NCBI GenBank assembly: GCA_937899055.1
Contig: CALBPX010000020.1
Coordinates: 1-5,490, forward strand
From: an uncultured Bacteroidales bacterium
Lineage (GTDB): Bacteria; Bacteroidota; Bacteroidia; Bacteroidales; UBA932
DNA length: 5,490 nucleotides
Reading direction: 5' to 3'
The notes under the pieces were generated by a model. It saw only the letters and a list, made by a program, of their open reading frames with translations. It had not been told where the DNA came from and did not search any database. Position 1 is the first letter of the stretch. Each line of letters begins with the position of its first letter. Below, piece after piece: positions 1 to 5,490 of this stretch. The translations under genes were made by a program, and so were the position numbers.

Positions 1-330
1 CTACTTCAATGTTCCTATTATCGGAGCCTTTCTGGATGCCTTCTTCAAGACCTTCCTGGCGATACTCTTTCAGGGTTTCTTCGTACTCGAACTCGTTCAT
101 GACGGCTTTCTTGTAATTACGTTTGTCGTTGTTCTTGTAGCTGTGAAGATCTGCCGCATCAAACATTCTTACCAGCATATCATCATCCATCACAGAAGGA
201 CGCTCTTCGCAAGAAGACATCGTCTTCATTGCAACTGCAAACTTGCTCAGAAATGTTGAATCCTCCTGCAAATCCTCTAGCCTATCGGCAAATTTAGGAA
301 GTTCAATGAAGATATGCAATATCTTGTCAT
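1..330 (-). pseudogene. Rpn-family nuclease/putative transposase, C-terminal remnant
   Basis: The minus strand reads openly for 109 codons from about 328 to the left edge, where the gene continues out of the window. The start of the readable homology, ILHIFIELPKF, and the end, EYEETLKEYRQEGLEEGIQKG, match the second half of Rpn (recombination-promoting nuclease / PD-(D/E)XK transposase-like) proteins, which typically have a strand followed by a L-P-K-F motif and a charged, EEG-rich helical tail. The catalytic PD-(D/E)XK core should lie before this motif and is absent: to the right of 330 the frame runs into G-rich repeat sequence with no in-frame ATG before a stop at 470-472, and one other frame checked there shows no nuclease motifs either. 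I therefore call it a 5'-truncated, probably inactive gene. Family assignment is by recognition of the tail and is not certain; a separate short gene is less likely. Confidence 0.7.
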
Positions 331-333
331 TTA

Positions 334-632
334 GGACGGTGGTGAAAGGGCAGCAACGGTAGGCAAAGGGCTTATAGGACAAGGAGAGGTAAGGGACGGT
401 GGTCGAAGGGCGCCAACGAGCGGGCAAGGCGCTTGTTTCGGGGAATGGTGGGTTGTAAGTGGCTGATTGTCAGGAATCCCTGAAATAAGGGGTGCTAAAA
501 CGGATGTCTTATTTCAGGATAGGTTGAAAATCAGGATGTTACAAGATACCATCCCCCGAAGTGCATCCATTCCGACGGTGGTGAAAGGAGGTGGTGAAAG
601 GACGGTGGCGAAGGGCAGCAACGGGCGGGGGC
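334..632. repeat. Cluster of G-rich dispersed repeats (GGACGGTGG type)
   Basis: Copies of a unit starting GGACGGTGGTGAAAGGGCAG occur at 334-375, 394-436 and 600-632. The first two start exactly 60 bp apart and align over about 40 bp, including the shared AACG..GGCAAGG..GCTT part. The third matches the first half (GGACGGTGGCGAAGGGCAGC, then AACGGGCGGG). Shortened copies of only the head (GACGGTGGTGAAAGG and GGTGGTGAAAGG) sit at 574-588 and 590-600. The cluster lies between the nuclease remnant and the terminator of the lipoprotein gene, and it contains no supportable gene. Its function is unknown. It could be a family of intergenic repeats that expands by recombination or slippage. Confidence 0.75.
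479..518. repeat. Perfect 11-bp inverted repeat
   Basis: CCTGAAATAAG (479-489) and CTTATTTCAGG (508-518) are perfect reverse complements around an 18-nt centre. Beyond the arms the match partly continues if a one-base bulge is allowed. The element sits between the second and third long G-rich repeats. Neither side carries a T-run, so it does not look like an intrinsic terminator. It could be a protein-binding site, a remnant end of a mobile element, or chance; the sequence alone does not decide. Confidence 0.6.
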
Positions 633-678
633 ATATGAAACAAAGGCGGGCAGAGTTTTGCTCTGCCCGCTGCATATC
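632..678 (-). terminator. Intrinsic terminator of the lipoprotein gene
   Basis: A 10-bp perfect GC-rich stem, GCGGGCAGAG (646-655) with CTCTGCCCGC (661-670), closes a 5-nt loop. Read on the minus strand it is followed by CTTTGTTTC, a T-rich tail. The flanks ATATG (633-637) and CATAT (673-677) can also pair and lengthen the stem across an internal loop. It lies about 90 bp past the TAA of the 988-residue lipoprotein gene and is the natural end of that transcript. The plus-strand side has only a weak T-rich stretch, so termination from the left is less likely. Confidence 0.8.
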
Positions 679-760
679 AAATTTATTCCTTCTTCAGAAT
701 TAGGTGCTTGGATAACTTCTCTGCTCCTTAGTCTGAACTTATAGTTTCACATGAATTCAA

Positions 761-3727
761 TTACTCAGAAAAAACGAGTTGTGAGAGAGTTAACAGTCCG
801 TTGGATGAACCTGAATCACAATCAACCTCAATTTTATAATATTTATCGGCAGCAGGTTCGGCGATTGTTACTGACTGGTTTCCGGTAGCTTTGGTAAATG
901 TACCTGCCGAGGTCCAGCCAGAATCTGCGGAGTCGCTTACATATAAGGTAATTGAATTAATCTTTGCGGTGGTTATAGCATCAATAGTCATTGTAACTGT
1001 TTTGATAGCTTCAGATATAGCCGAAGCTGTAGTTATTGTAGCAACTGATGTATTATTCCTTCTTCCGCACTTGACATAATTCCAGCTATTATTGTTATTG
1101 TTCCAATTGGCCATATTGCAGGTTAAACCATCAGCCGTTACACTCCAGGTTTTTTCATAACTGCTTATGCTCTGACTGTTATTGGTAGAGTTCCAAGTAA
1201 TAGTATATGACTTAGCACCATGTTTTACAAAGTTGCCGGCAACGGTTATGTCCTCAGTACCAACGTTGAAAGTTACAACATGGGATGTCTTGCTGCTGAG
1301 ACCTACGGCGCCGGTAATATCCCAGGTTGTGAAATCATAGTCACCATCTATTGTCACTTCTGCCTGAACCTCTTTGCCTTCCATAACCTTGGTACCGGAA
1401 GTGATTTCGCTTCCATCAACAGTTACTTTGATAGAACTGGTACCGGCATCCTCTGGCTGAACAATGGTAATGGTATGCTCAGTTGCTGTGTGACTAGTGG
1501 TAACAATGAGGTTTTCAGCCTTCCAAACTTTGATTTCTTCAGTAGTTTGGTACTTGGTAACAGTTCCTATTGCGGTGATAACATCGCCCACAGATACAGA
1601 ACTGCTAAATTTATTAGTGAAAACGACATAGGTGTTGGTTCCGTCTGTTACATTGACATTGCTGCCACTGTCAGAGGTACTGACAGAAGTAACTTCAAGA
1701 TTCTCAACTTTAACATAAGCATTCTGATAGGTAGAATAGTTGCCAACCAGACTTGAAAGAGCTAAGGTTTCCGGTTCAACGACGGTTTCATCACCTGTAA
1801 ACGTTGCTGACATGTCTGTAAGTTCTGTGTATAAACTGTTATAGAGTTGCAATGTAACCGTTATATCGCCTGTAAAGGTCTGACCCTGTTTGAGACCATG
1901 GCCAGACTTGTAATACATGACAGAACCGGTAGCATCCTTTATGATAGCAGTATTAGTAGCAGGAACGTAGGAAACCACTGCATTTGTCAAGTGACCGGAA
2001 AAACTTGTTGCTGCAGTAGTTGCAAGGGCGTTGAGCTCGGCTATGGTTTCAAAATCATAGTCTCCGGCAACCTTACATTCAAGAGAAACAACTCCGCTGA
2101 TCTCCATATGGTCCGCTCCGGCAAAGGCCTTGACTGTGCAGCTTTCAGTTATGGTGAACGGTTCAGTGTATTCCATAGTAGTTCCACTAGGATCGCCGGT
2201 TTCGTCATCAATTCCAGGCTCAGTTCCGTCTGTTGTGTAGCCGATATGGGCACCTTCTGTAGGACATGTTATGGTTACGGTGTTTGTTTTGGAGTCAAAT
2301 GAAATCACAGGATCGGCAGTTACAGGCTCGGAAATTTCTTTAACGCTGAAGTTCTTGATTTCCCATGTTGCAGCTGCAGTTGATGTACTTGTGTATTGGA
2401 AGGCCAGTTTAACCTTCTTGCCTACATAACTGTTAAGGGATATTTCTCCTGAGTTAACAAAAGTCCAATTGGTACCAGAACTATAGTTGGGTATTGTGAG
2501 CTGCGTCCAAGTTGCTTCTGTGTCATCTGTGAGAACCCATAATGTGAGATCTTCAGTGGCTGTAGTTATGTAGCGATACGCATGATCGAAAGAAACAACA
2601 GCATACTGAATGCCGTCTGTAAGGTCTATCCAAGGAGATATAAGCTTAGATTCGGTCTCATATCTTGTACCGCTAATGTATGCAGTTGCTTTCATTCCCA
2701 TTCCGGAGGCGAACTGCCAAACATCAGTGCCAGCTACTTGTGCTCCATCGGTGGTAAAATCACCTATATCGCTTGAGAACGGCTCCTCATACGGCAATTT
2801 CTTAACGGTTTCAGTAACCGTTCCGCGTGTAGCATTTGCAAGATCCATGTTGAAATGCTTGATTCCATTGCGCTTAAAGGTCATCGGTGAGGAAATACTC
2901 CAAAAATAAGAAGCCTTATCTGTATTTATCACAATGTTTCCTGCATGATCGCCAGGTGCCAAAACCATGTAGATGGCAGATGCTTCGTCCTTTGCAGCAG
3001 CTACTTCTGCCACCTGATTAACAGTTACTGTATTGAAGGATGCGTCTGCGTTGGTGAAGTTCAACTCAAGTGTAGAAGCATCGGATGCATCAACTTGAGT
3101 CAGATCAACATAAGCTTCTCCTGAAATATAATCCACGGCTTGACCTAAAGGCTCCGTGGTAAACACAATAGACTGAACACTTTCGGTCAGATACTCCCTA
3201 TTTGATGAGAATACATTAAATTCAACGATTGAACCAAGGTTCAAGAATTTGATGACTCCGTTTTGATTTGTCTGTGCCGCTACTTCGTTTTCTACGGTAA
3301 AGGGTATGCCGGCCATAGGCATTGCGGCCAAAGTGCCACCTTGCTGAACTCTAGACAACAAAATTCTTGCTGCTTCGTCGTCATCTGCCGTGTTATCTGC
3401 AGAATAGGGATAATAAGCATAAGCCTTGCTTCCGCTGGGTATTATACTTTTGCTGTACAGAATAACCTCTTTTGGGGTTTTGTCCATGTCGATGTTTGCA
3501 TATCCCGCATAACCAGGAAGAAACATACCAACTCTGTCTCCACTTACCCAGCATACACCGTCTGTTCCAAGCGTAGCCTTAGTGGAAGCAAAATCATCAA
3601 CTACTGAAAAAGCGTACTTGTATCCTTTTTCAGAATCCTGAGGATTAACCTCATCTGCCTTGTTACAAGAAACAAGTGCAAGCCCTGCTACTGCGAGGGT
3701 AAAAATTGATCTGAATAACTTTTTCAT
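761..3727 (-). CDS. Large modular surface lipoprotein with fimbrillin-like N-terminus
   Basis: This encodes 988 residues. Residues 1-20 form a lipoprotein signal peptide (MKK, hydrophobic core, lipobox LVSC) with C21 as the lipidated cysteine; the acidic NKADE that follows suits export to the surface in Bacteroidetes. Residues about 36-300 resemble the Mfa/FimA fimbrillin-like N-terminal region (KATLG..CWVSGDRVGMF, YAYYPYS). About 311-465 looks like a jelly-roll 'choice-of-anchor' type domain (SPWIDLT, VSFDHAY, WEIKNFSV). About 472-552 is a CHB_HEX_C-like fold (IGYTTDGTEP, TVKAFA). About 556-745 resembles an OB-fold-like module. About 748-836 resembles an InlB-type B-repeat (VTVDGSEI, VTFNVGTEDITVAGNF). 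About 838-988 is a C-terminal beta domain ending in LSQLVFSE. It probably binds glycan or other ligands at the cell surface, or caps a fimbria; the ligand is unknown. It has no catalytic motif I can see. Start: ATG directly before the signal peptide, 11 bp after a small ORF, with no Shine-Dalgarno. It is AT-rich compared with the genes to its right. The lipoprotein call is firm; the individual domain names are recognition only. Confidence 0.9.
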   Translation of the reverse strand: MKKLFRSIFTLAVAGLALVSCNKADEVNPQDSEKGYKYAFSVVDDFASTKATLGTDGVCWVSGDRVGMFLPGYAGYANIDMDKTPKEVILYSKSIIPSGSKAYAYYPYSADNTADDDEAARILLSRVQQGGTLAAMPMAGIPFTVENEVAAQTNQNGVIKFLNLGSIVEFNVFSSNREYLTESVQSIVFTTEPLGQAVDYISGEAYVDLTQVDASDASTLELNFTNADASFNTVTVNQVAEVAAAKDEASAIYMVLAPGDHAGNIVINTDKASYFWSISSPMTFKRNGIKHFNMDLANATRGTVTETVKKLPYEEPFSSDIGDFTTDGAQVAGTDVWQFASGMGMKATAYISGTRYETESKLISPWIDLTDGIQYAVVSFDHAYRYITTATEDLTLWVLTDDTEATWTQLTIPNYSSGTNWTFVNSGEISLNSYVGKKVKLAFQYTSTSTAAATWEIKNFSVKEISEPVTADPVISFDSKTNTVTITCPTEGAHIGYTTDGTEPGIDDETGDPSGTTMEYTEPFTITESCTVKAFAGADHMEISGVVSLECKVAGDYDFETIAELNALATTAATSFSGHLTNAVVSYVPATNTAIIKDATGSVMYYKSGHGLKQGQTFTGDITVTLQLYNSLYTELTDMSATFTGDETVVEPETLALSSLVGNYSTYQNAYVKVENLEVTSVSTSDSGSNVNVTDGTNTYVVFTNKFSSSVSVGDVITAIGTVTKYQTTEEIKVWKAENLIVTTSHTATEHTITIVQPEDAGTSSIKVTVDGSEITSGTKVMEGKEVQAEVTIDGDYDFTTWDITGAVGLSSKTSHVVTFNVGTEDITVAGNFVKHGAKSYTITWNSTNNSQSISSYEKTWSVTADGLTCNMANWNNNNNSWNYVKCGRRNNTSVATITTASAISEAIKTVTMTIDAITTAKINSITLYVSDSADSGWTSAGTFTKATGNQSVTIAEPAADKYYKIEVDCDSGSSNGLLTLSQLVFSE

Positions 3728-3738
3728 AACCGATGCTT

Positions 3739-3879
3739 TTAGAAATCATAATCGCCGTCTTCGTCCGGAATTTCCGTACTGTCGGGTGAGCCTGCAATAA
3801 AATCTTCTGTTTCAACGGATTCTATCTCACACCACGGTGTGCGATATTCCTCTTTGTTTCTGAAAATCATTTTTGACAT
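3739..3879 (-). CDS. 46-residue acidic small protein upstream of the lipoprotein
   Basis: An ATG at 3879 opens a 46-codon frame ending in TAA at 3739-3741. The product begins MSKMIFRNKEEYRTPWCEIE and ends EIPDEDGDYDF. It has a basic N-terminal third and a strongly acidic C-terminus, a single cysteine, no signal peptide and no membrane segment. The start is preceded by an A-rich sequence (taaaatataaacaatacaaaa) of the kind used instead of a Shine-Dalgarno in Bacteroidetes. The stop lies 11 bp before the lipoprotein ATG, so the two are probably co-transcribed and may be translationally coupled. Short proteins of the pattern Y-x-x-P-x-C/x-E followed by an acidic tail are often seen just upstream of fimbrillin-like or other surface lipoprotein genes in Bacteroidales; their function is not known to me. 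A second ATG at 3870 is an alternative start. Confidence 0.7.
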   Translation of the reverse strand: MSKMIFRNKEEYRTPWCEIESVETEDFIAGSPDSTEIPDEDGDYDF

Positions 3880-3966
3880 TTTTGTATTGTTTATATTTTA
3901 ACTCTTTTATTTTTCTTGCTCAGCGATGCGGGCTGCTTCCTTCTGTGAGTGCACAACTCTGCATAC
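3880..3966 (-). promoter_or_regulatory. 5' leader of the small ORF/lipoprotein transcript
   Basis: This is the roughly 87-nt stretch between the inferred transcription start and the small-ORF ATG. Its distal half (3907-3966) is unusually ordered for a leader: it includes TGTGCACTCACA, which can form a 4-bp stem, and it is open in one minus-strand frame, reading CRVVHSQKEAARIAEQEK to a stop at 3907-3909. The proximal 25 nt are almost pure A/T. I see no riboswitch class that I recognise. The start site is inferred from the -7 box position only. Confidence 0.4.
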
Positions 3967-3972
3967 TCGGGC

Positions 3973-4006
3973 CAAAGATATAAAATATCTTTCATATTCG
4001 GAACAA
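3973..4006 (-). promoter_or_regulatory. Candidate Bacteroidales promoter with palindrome on the -7 box
   Basis: On the minus strand TATCTTTG (3980 down to 3973) fits the Bacteroides -7 consensus TAnnTTTG. A TTG at 4006-4004 is a possible -33 element, but the 23-bp spacer is longer than the usual 19-21. The -7 box lies inside a perfect inverted repeat, AAAGATAT (3974-3981), AAA, ATATCTTT (3985-3992), which could be an operator for a dimeric regulator. It drives towards the small ORF and the lipoprotein gene. Start of transcription would be near 3966. Confidence 0.5.
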
Positions 4007-4037
4007 CGTAATGGATTTTTTTGAAAAACTCCCAAAC

Positions 4038-4214
4038 AAGGATGGAGAGGGAGATAGAAGATGAGGATGGAAGATGGAGAGAGAAGGTGGAGAGAGAGGA
4101 GAGGATGAGGGAAGATGAGGTTGAAAGATGGAGAGAGAAGATGAGGATGGAAGAGGGAGTATGGAGATAGAGAATGGAAAGGCTGGGATGGAGGTGGGGG
4201 ATGTGGGTTAGAAA
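4038..4214. repeat. Low-complexity G/A-rich tract, nearly cytosine-free; possible Rho utilisation site on the minus strand
   Basis: The + strand has no C from 4038 to 4182 and only one (4183) up to 4214; it is built of GATGG, GAGA and GAAGATGAG words. Internal repeats include GAAGATGAGGATGGAAGA at 4057-4074 and again at 4137-4154, exactly 80 bp apart, and AAGATGGAGAGAGAAG at 4071-4086 and 4125-4140. The minus-strand RNA leaving the DUF456 gene would be C/U-rich and almost without G, the classic signature of a Rho-binding region. No hairpin terminator is visible here. No gene is supported; the open minus-strand frame has no ATG and is open because the sequence cannot easily form stop codons. 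Confidence 0.7.
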
Positions 4215-4705
4215 CTATAGACGAAGATGTAGTAGAGCATCATGCCGCTGGCGATGAGCTTCAGGAGGGTGCCGCAGAGGAAACCGGCAAAGGCTCCAAG
4301 GGCGGGGACGATGCTCTTTCCGGCGCTTTTGCCGCCAAAGGCAACTTCGCAGACAAAGGCCCCTATCATAGGGCCTATGATGATGCCGATTGGGGCAAAG
4401 AACAAGCCTACGAGTACTCCGGCCAGGGCTCCGCGGGAAGCGTACTTGCTGCCGCCGGATACTTTGGTAAGGTAGGACGGAACCGTGTAATCAAGAACGG
4501 TTACAACCGCGGTAATTATGAGCCAGATGATAAGGAGCCGGCTGCTCATCGTATCCCCAGCGGAATCTGTACCCCTGCCCCAGAAGTAGAGCACCATCAT
4601 ACCTAGCCAGCTGATTGGAGGGCCGGGTACCACGGGCAGTACGCAGCCTATCAGGCCAACTACTCCGCAGAAAATTGCAATGCCTATGATTACGTATGCC
4701 AGCAT
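4208..4705 (-). CDS. DUF456 family integral membrane protein
   Basis: The 165-residue product is almost entirely hydrophobic, with about four or five membrane segments: roughly 1-26, 30-42, 55-77, 92-122 and 132-162. The diagnostic DUF456 features are LPVVPGPPISWLG (23-35), the GGSKYASRGALAG loop (84-96), and the glycine-rich GLFFAPIGIIIGPMIGAFVCE segment beginning near residue 100. Length is as usual for the family. The biochemical role of DUF456 proteins is unknown, and I infer none. The start is the ATG at 4703-4705, which gives the expected short N-terminus. It begins 17 bp after the stop of the OstA-like gene, so the two probably form an operon; whether they cooperate in envelope function is a guess. 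The sequence is GC-rich like its upstream neighbour. The 3' end runs straight into the cytosine-free tract. Confidence 0.9.
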   Translation of the reverse strand: MLAYVIIGIAIFCGVVGLIGCVLPVVPGPPISWLGMMVLYFWGRGTDSAGDTMSSRLLIIWLIITAVVTVLDYTVPSYLTKVSGGSKYASRGALAGVLVGLFFAPIGIIIGPMIGAFVCEVAFGGKSAGKSIVPALGAFAGFLCGTLLKLIASGMMLYYIFVYSF

Positions 4706-4722
4706 CGGTCAGGTGGGTTTGA

Positions 4723-5490
4723 TTATTCGGGTTCGGGTTCTGTATTCCTGTTGTAGATCATCACAGGGCCTTCTTCCTTCTTCTGGGTTTCTTGCTGGAG
4801 GAGGGCTTCCTGGTTCAGTTCGTCCATACGCTTCTGCTCTGCATCCCGGGCCTCTTTCTGACGCTGGCGTTCAAGCTCCGCCTGGTCTTCTTCCCTGATT
4901 CGGCGGGTTTCGGCTCGGGCCTGGTCTATGATCTTGCGGTAGGATTCCGGAAAGAAGTCTCTGGTATGGAAGAAGTTGGGGAAGCGGCTCTTCTTCAGAG
5001 ATCCCCTCTGGCTGGGCTTTACCTTGCGGGTGGTAAGGTCGGAGCGGCTTTGGGGCTTTTCGTCGGCACGCCATTTGAAATCGCGGAGCCTCATCTTGTC
5101 TATGGGCAGGCGGTATGTGGGGTGTAGGTCGCTCTTTACGTTATCGATATAGCGTACGCGCTCAATGGTCCGGTCTTTTATCTTGGCGGTCAGCAGACGG
5201 CATTCCTTCTGGTTCATCAGGGTTACCGAACTGTCTTTTTCGCGGAAGAAGAACATGGCTTGCACTCCGCCCATGGCATCAAAGCGGTAGATGTCGTTAT
5301 CGCGGAAGAAGGCCACCATTTCCGTACTTTTGATCTGGTGAAAATGGATGGAGTCTTCCTGGCTGATTATGAAGGCGTTCTCTATGAGGTTGGCTTTGTG
5401 GATGGCGTTGTTGCGGACGGAGAGCTGGATGCTGTCGGCCGTAAACTGATTTTCATCGCCGCTCCAGAGGACGGGGTTCCGGTAGAAGCG
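4723..5490 (-). CDS. OstA/LptA-like protein, C-terminal part (5' end outside window)
   Basis: The frame is open to the right edge, so only the last 255 residues are present; the internal ATG at 5319 is not the true start. The first visible residues, RFYRNPVLWSGDENQFTADS followed by NAFIISQEDSIHFHQIKS, match the repeated beta-strand pattern of OstA-like proteins of Bacteroidetes, which are relatives of the periplasmic LptA bridge that moves lipopolysaccharide to the outer membrane. LPIDKMRLRDFKWRADEKPQ (about residues 128-147 of the fragment) is the usual end of that domain. After it comes a basic linker and a charged helical stretch (about 190-238), probably a coiled coil, ending in an acidic EPEPE. 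This tail seems an addition to the core OstA domain and may be poorly conserved. The N-terminal signal peptide expected for a periplasmic protein lies beyond the window. It is followed at 17 bp by the DUF456 gene. Confidence 0.85.
   Translation of the reverse strand, partial: RFYRNPVLWSGDENQFTADSIQLSVRNNAIHKANLIENAFIISQEDSIHFHQIKSTEMVAFFRDNDIYRFDAMGGVQAMFFFREKDSSVTLMNQKECRLLTAKIKDRTIERVRYIDNVKSDLHPTYRLPIDKMRLRDFKWRADEKPQSRSDLTTRKVKPSQRGSLKKSRFPNFFHTRDFFPESYRKIIDQARAETRRIREEDQAELERQRQKEARDAEQKRMDELNQEALLQQETQKKEEGPVMIYNRNTEPEPE

Noticed and set aside
334..632. CRISPR array
   Set aside because: The copies are degenerate, unequal in length and irregularly spaced, with no uniform spacers and no cas genes.
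467..703. Plus-strand open frame of 78 codons (TTG start)
   Set aside because: It runs through the inverted repeat, the G-rich repeats and the terminator hairpin; the product has no family resemblance and its composition follows the repeats.
1085..1104. Triplet repeat coding for a run of asparagines (NWNNNNNSWN, residues 874-883 of the lipoprotein)
   Set aside because: It uses mixed AAC and AAT codons and is short, so slippage-based phase variation is not supported; triplet changes would also keep the frame.
1220..1756. Plus-strand open frame of 178 codons, and others at 891-1079, 1847-2302, 2582-2909 and 3263-3607
   Set aside because: All lie antisense inside the lipoprotein gene, whose signal peptide and domains establish the minus strand as coding.
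3907..4207. A protein-coding gene on the minus strand across the cytosine-free tract
   Set aside because: The frame is open for about 100 codons but has no ATG, and most of it is a biased S/P/L string caused by the low-complexity tract. Only the last part looks coding-like, and that is reported as a leader question.
4242..5333. Plus-strand and alternative minus-strand frames over the DUF456 and OstA-like genes
   Set aside because: They overlap genes with clear family motifs on the minus strand and show only GC-driven openness with no recognisable domains.

Overview
The window looks like chromosome from a member of the order Bacteroidales. The evidence is an OstA/LptA-like protein of the Bacteroidetes type, a modular lipoprotein with a fimbrillin-like N-terminus, A-rich translation starts without a Shine-Dalgarno sequence, and a promoter resembling the Bacteroides -7 box TAnnTTTG. 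I cannot name the genus. All supported genes lie on the minus strand, so transcription runs from right to left.

Right part (about 4208-5490): the 3' two-thirds or so of an OstA-like gene enters from the right edge, followed 17 bp later by a complete DUF456 membrane-protein gene. These are GC-rich, conserved, chromosomal-type genes and probably share a transcript. Beyond the DUF456 stop lies a low-complexity tract (4038-4214) with a single cytosine on the + strand. The RNA of the genes upstream would therefore be C/U-rich and almost free of G here, which would suit Rho-dependent termination.

Middle part (761-4020): a candidate promoter with a perfect 8-bp palindrome on its -7 box, an 87-nt leader, a previously easy-to-miss 46-codon ORF (3739-3879), and a 988-residue lipoprotein gene 11 bp downstream. 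The lipoprotein has a lipobox, an Mfa/FimA-like N-terminal region and a chain of beta-sandwich-type modules, so it is most likely a surface-exposed adhesin or fimbria-associated protein. A strong hairpin at 646-670 with a T-rich tail ends this unit. It is clearly more AT-rich than the genes to its right and looks like an accessory cassette.

Left part (1-640): a fragment of an Rpn-family (PD-(D/E)XK) nuclease/putative transposase that keeps only its C-terminal part. Its homology stops at about position 330, within a few bases of the first copy of a G-rich dispersed repeat. At least three long copies and one or two short ones lie between 334 and 632, together with a separate 11-bp perfect inverted repeat. 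This looks like a recombination scar.

The most interesting items are the promoter/leader/small-ORF/lipoprotein module, the nuclease fragment abutting the repeats, and the cytosine-free tract.
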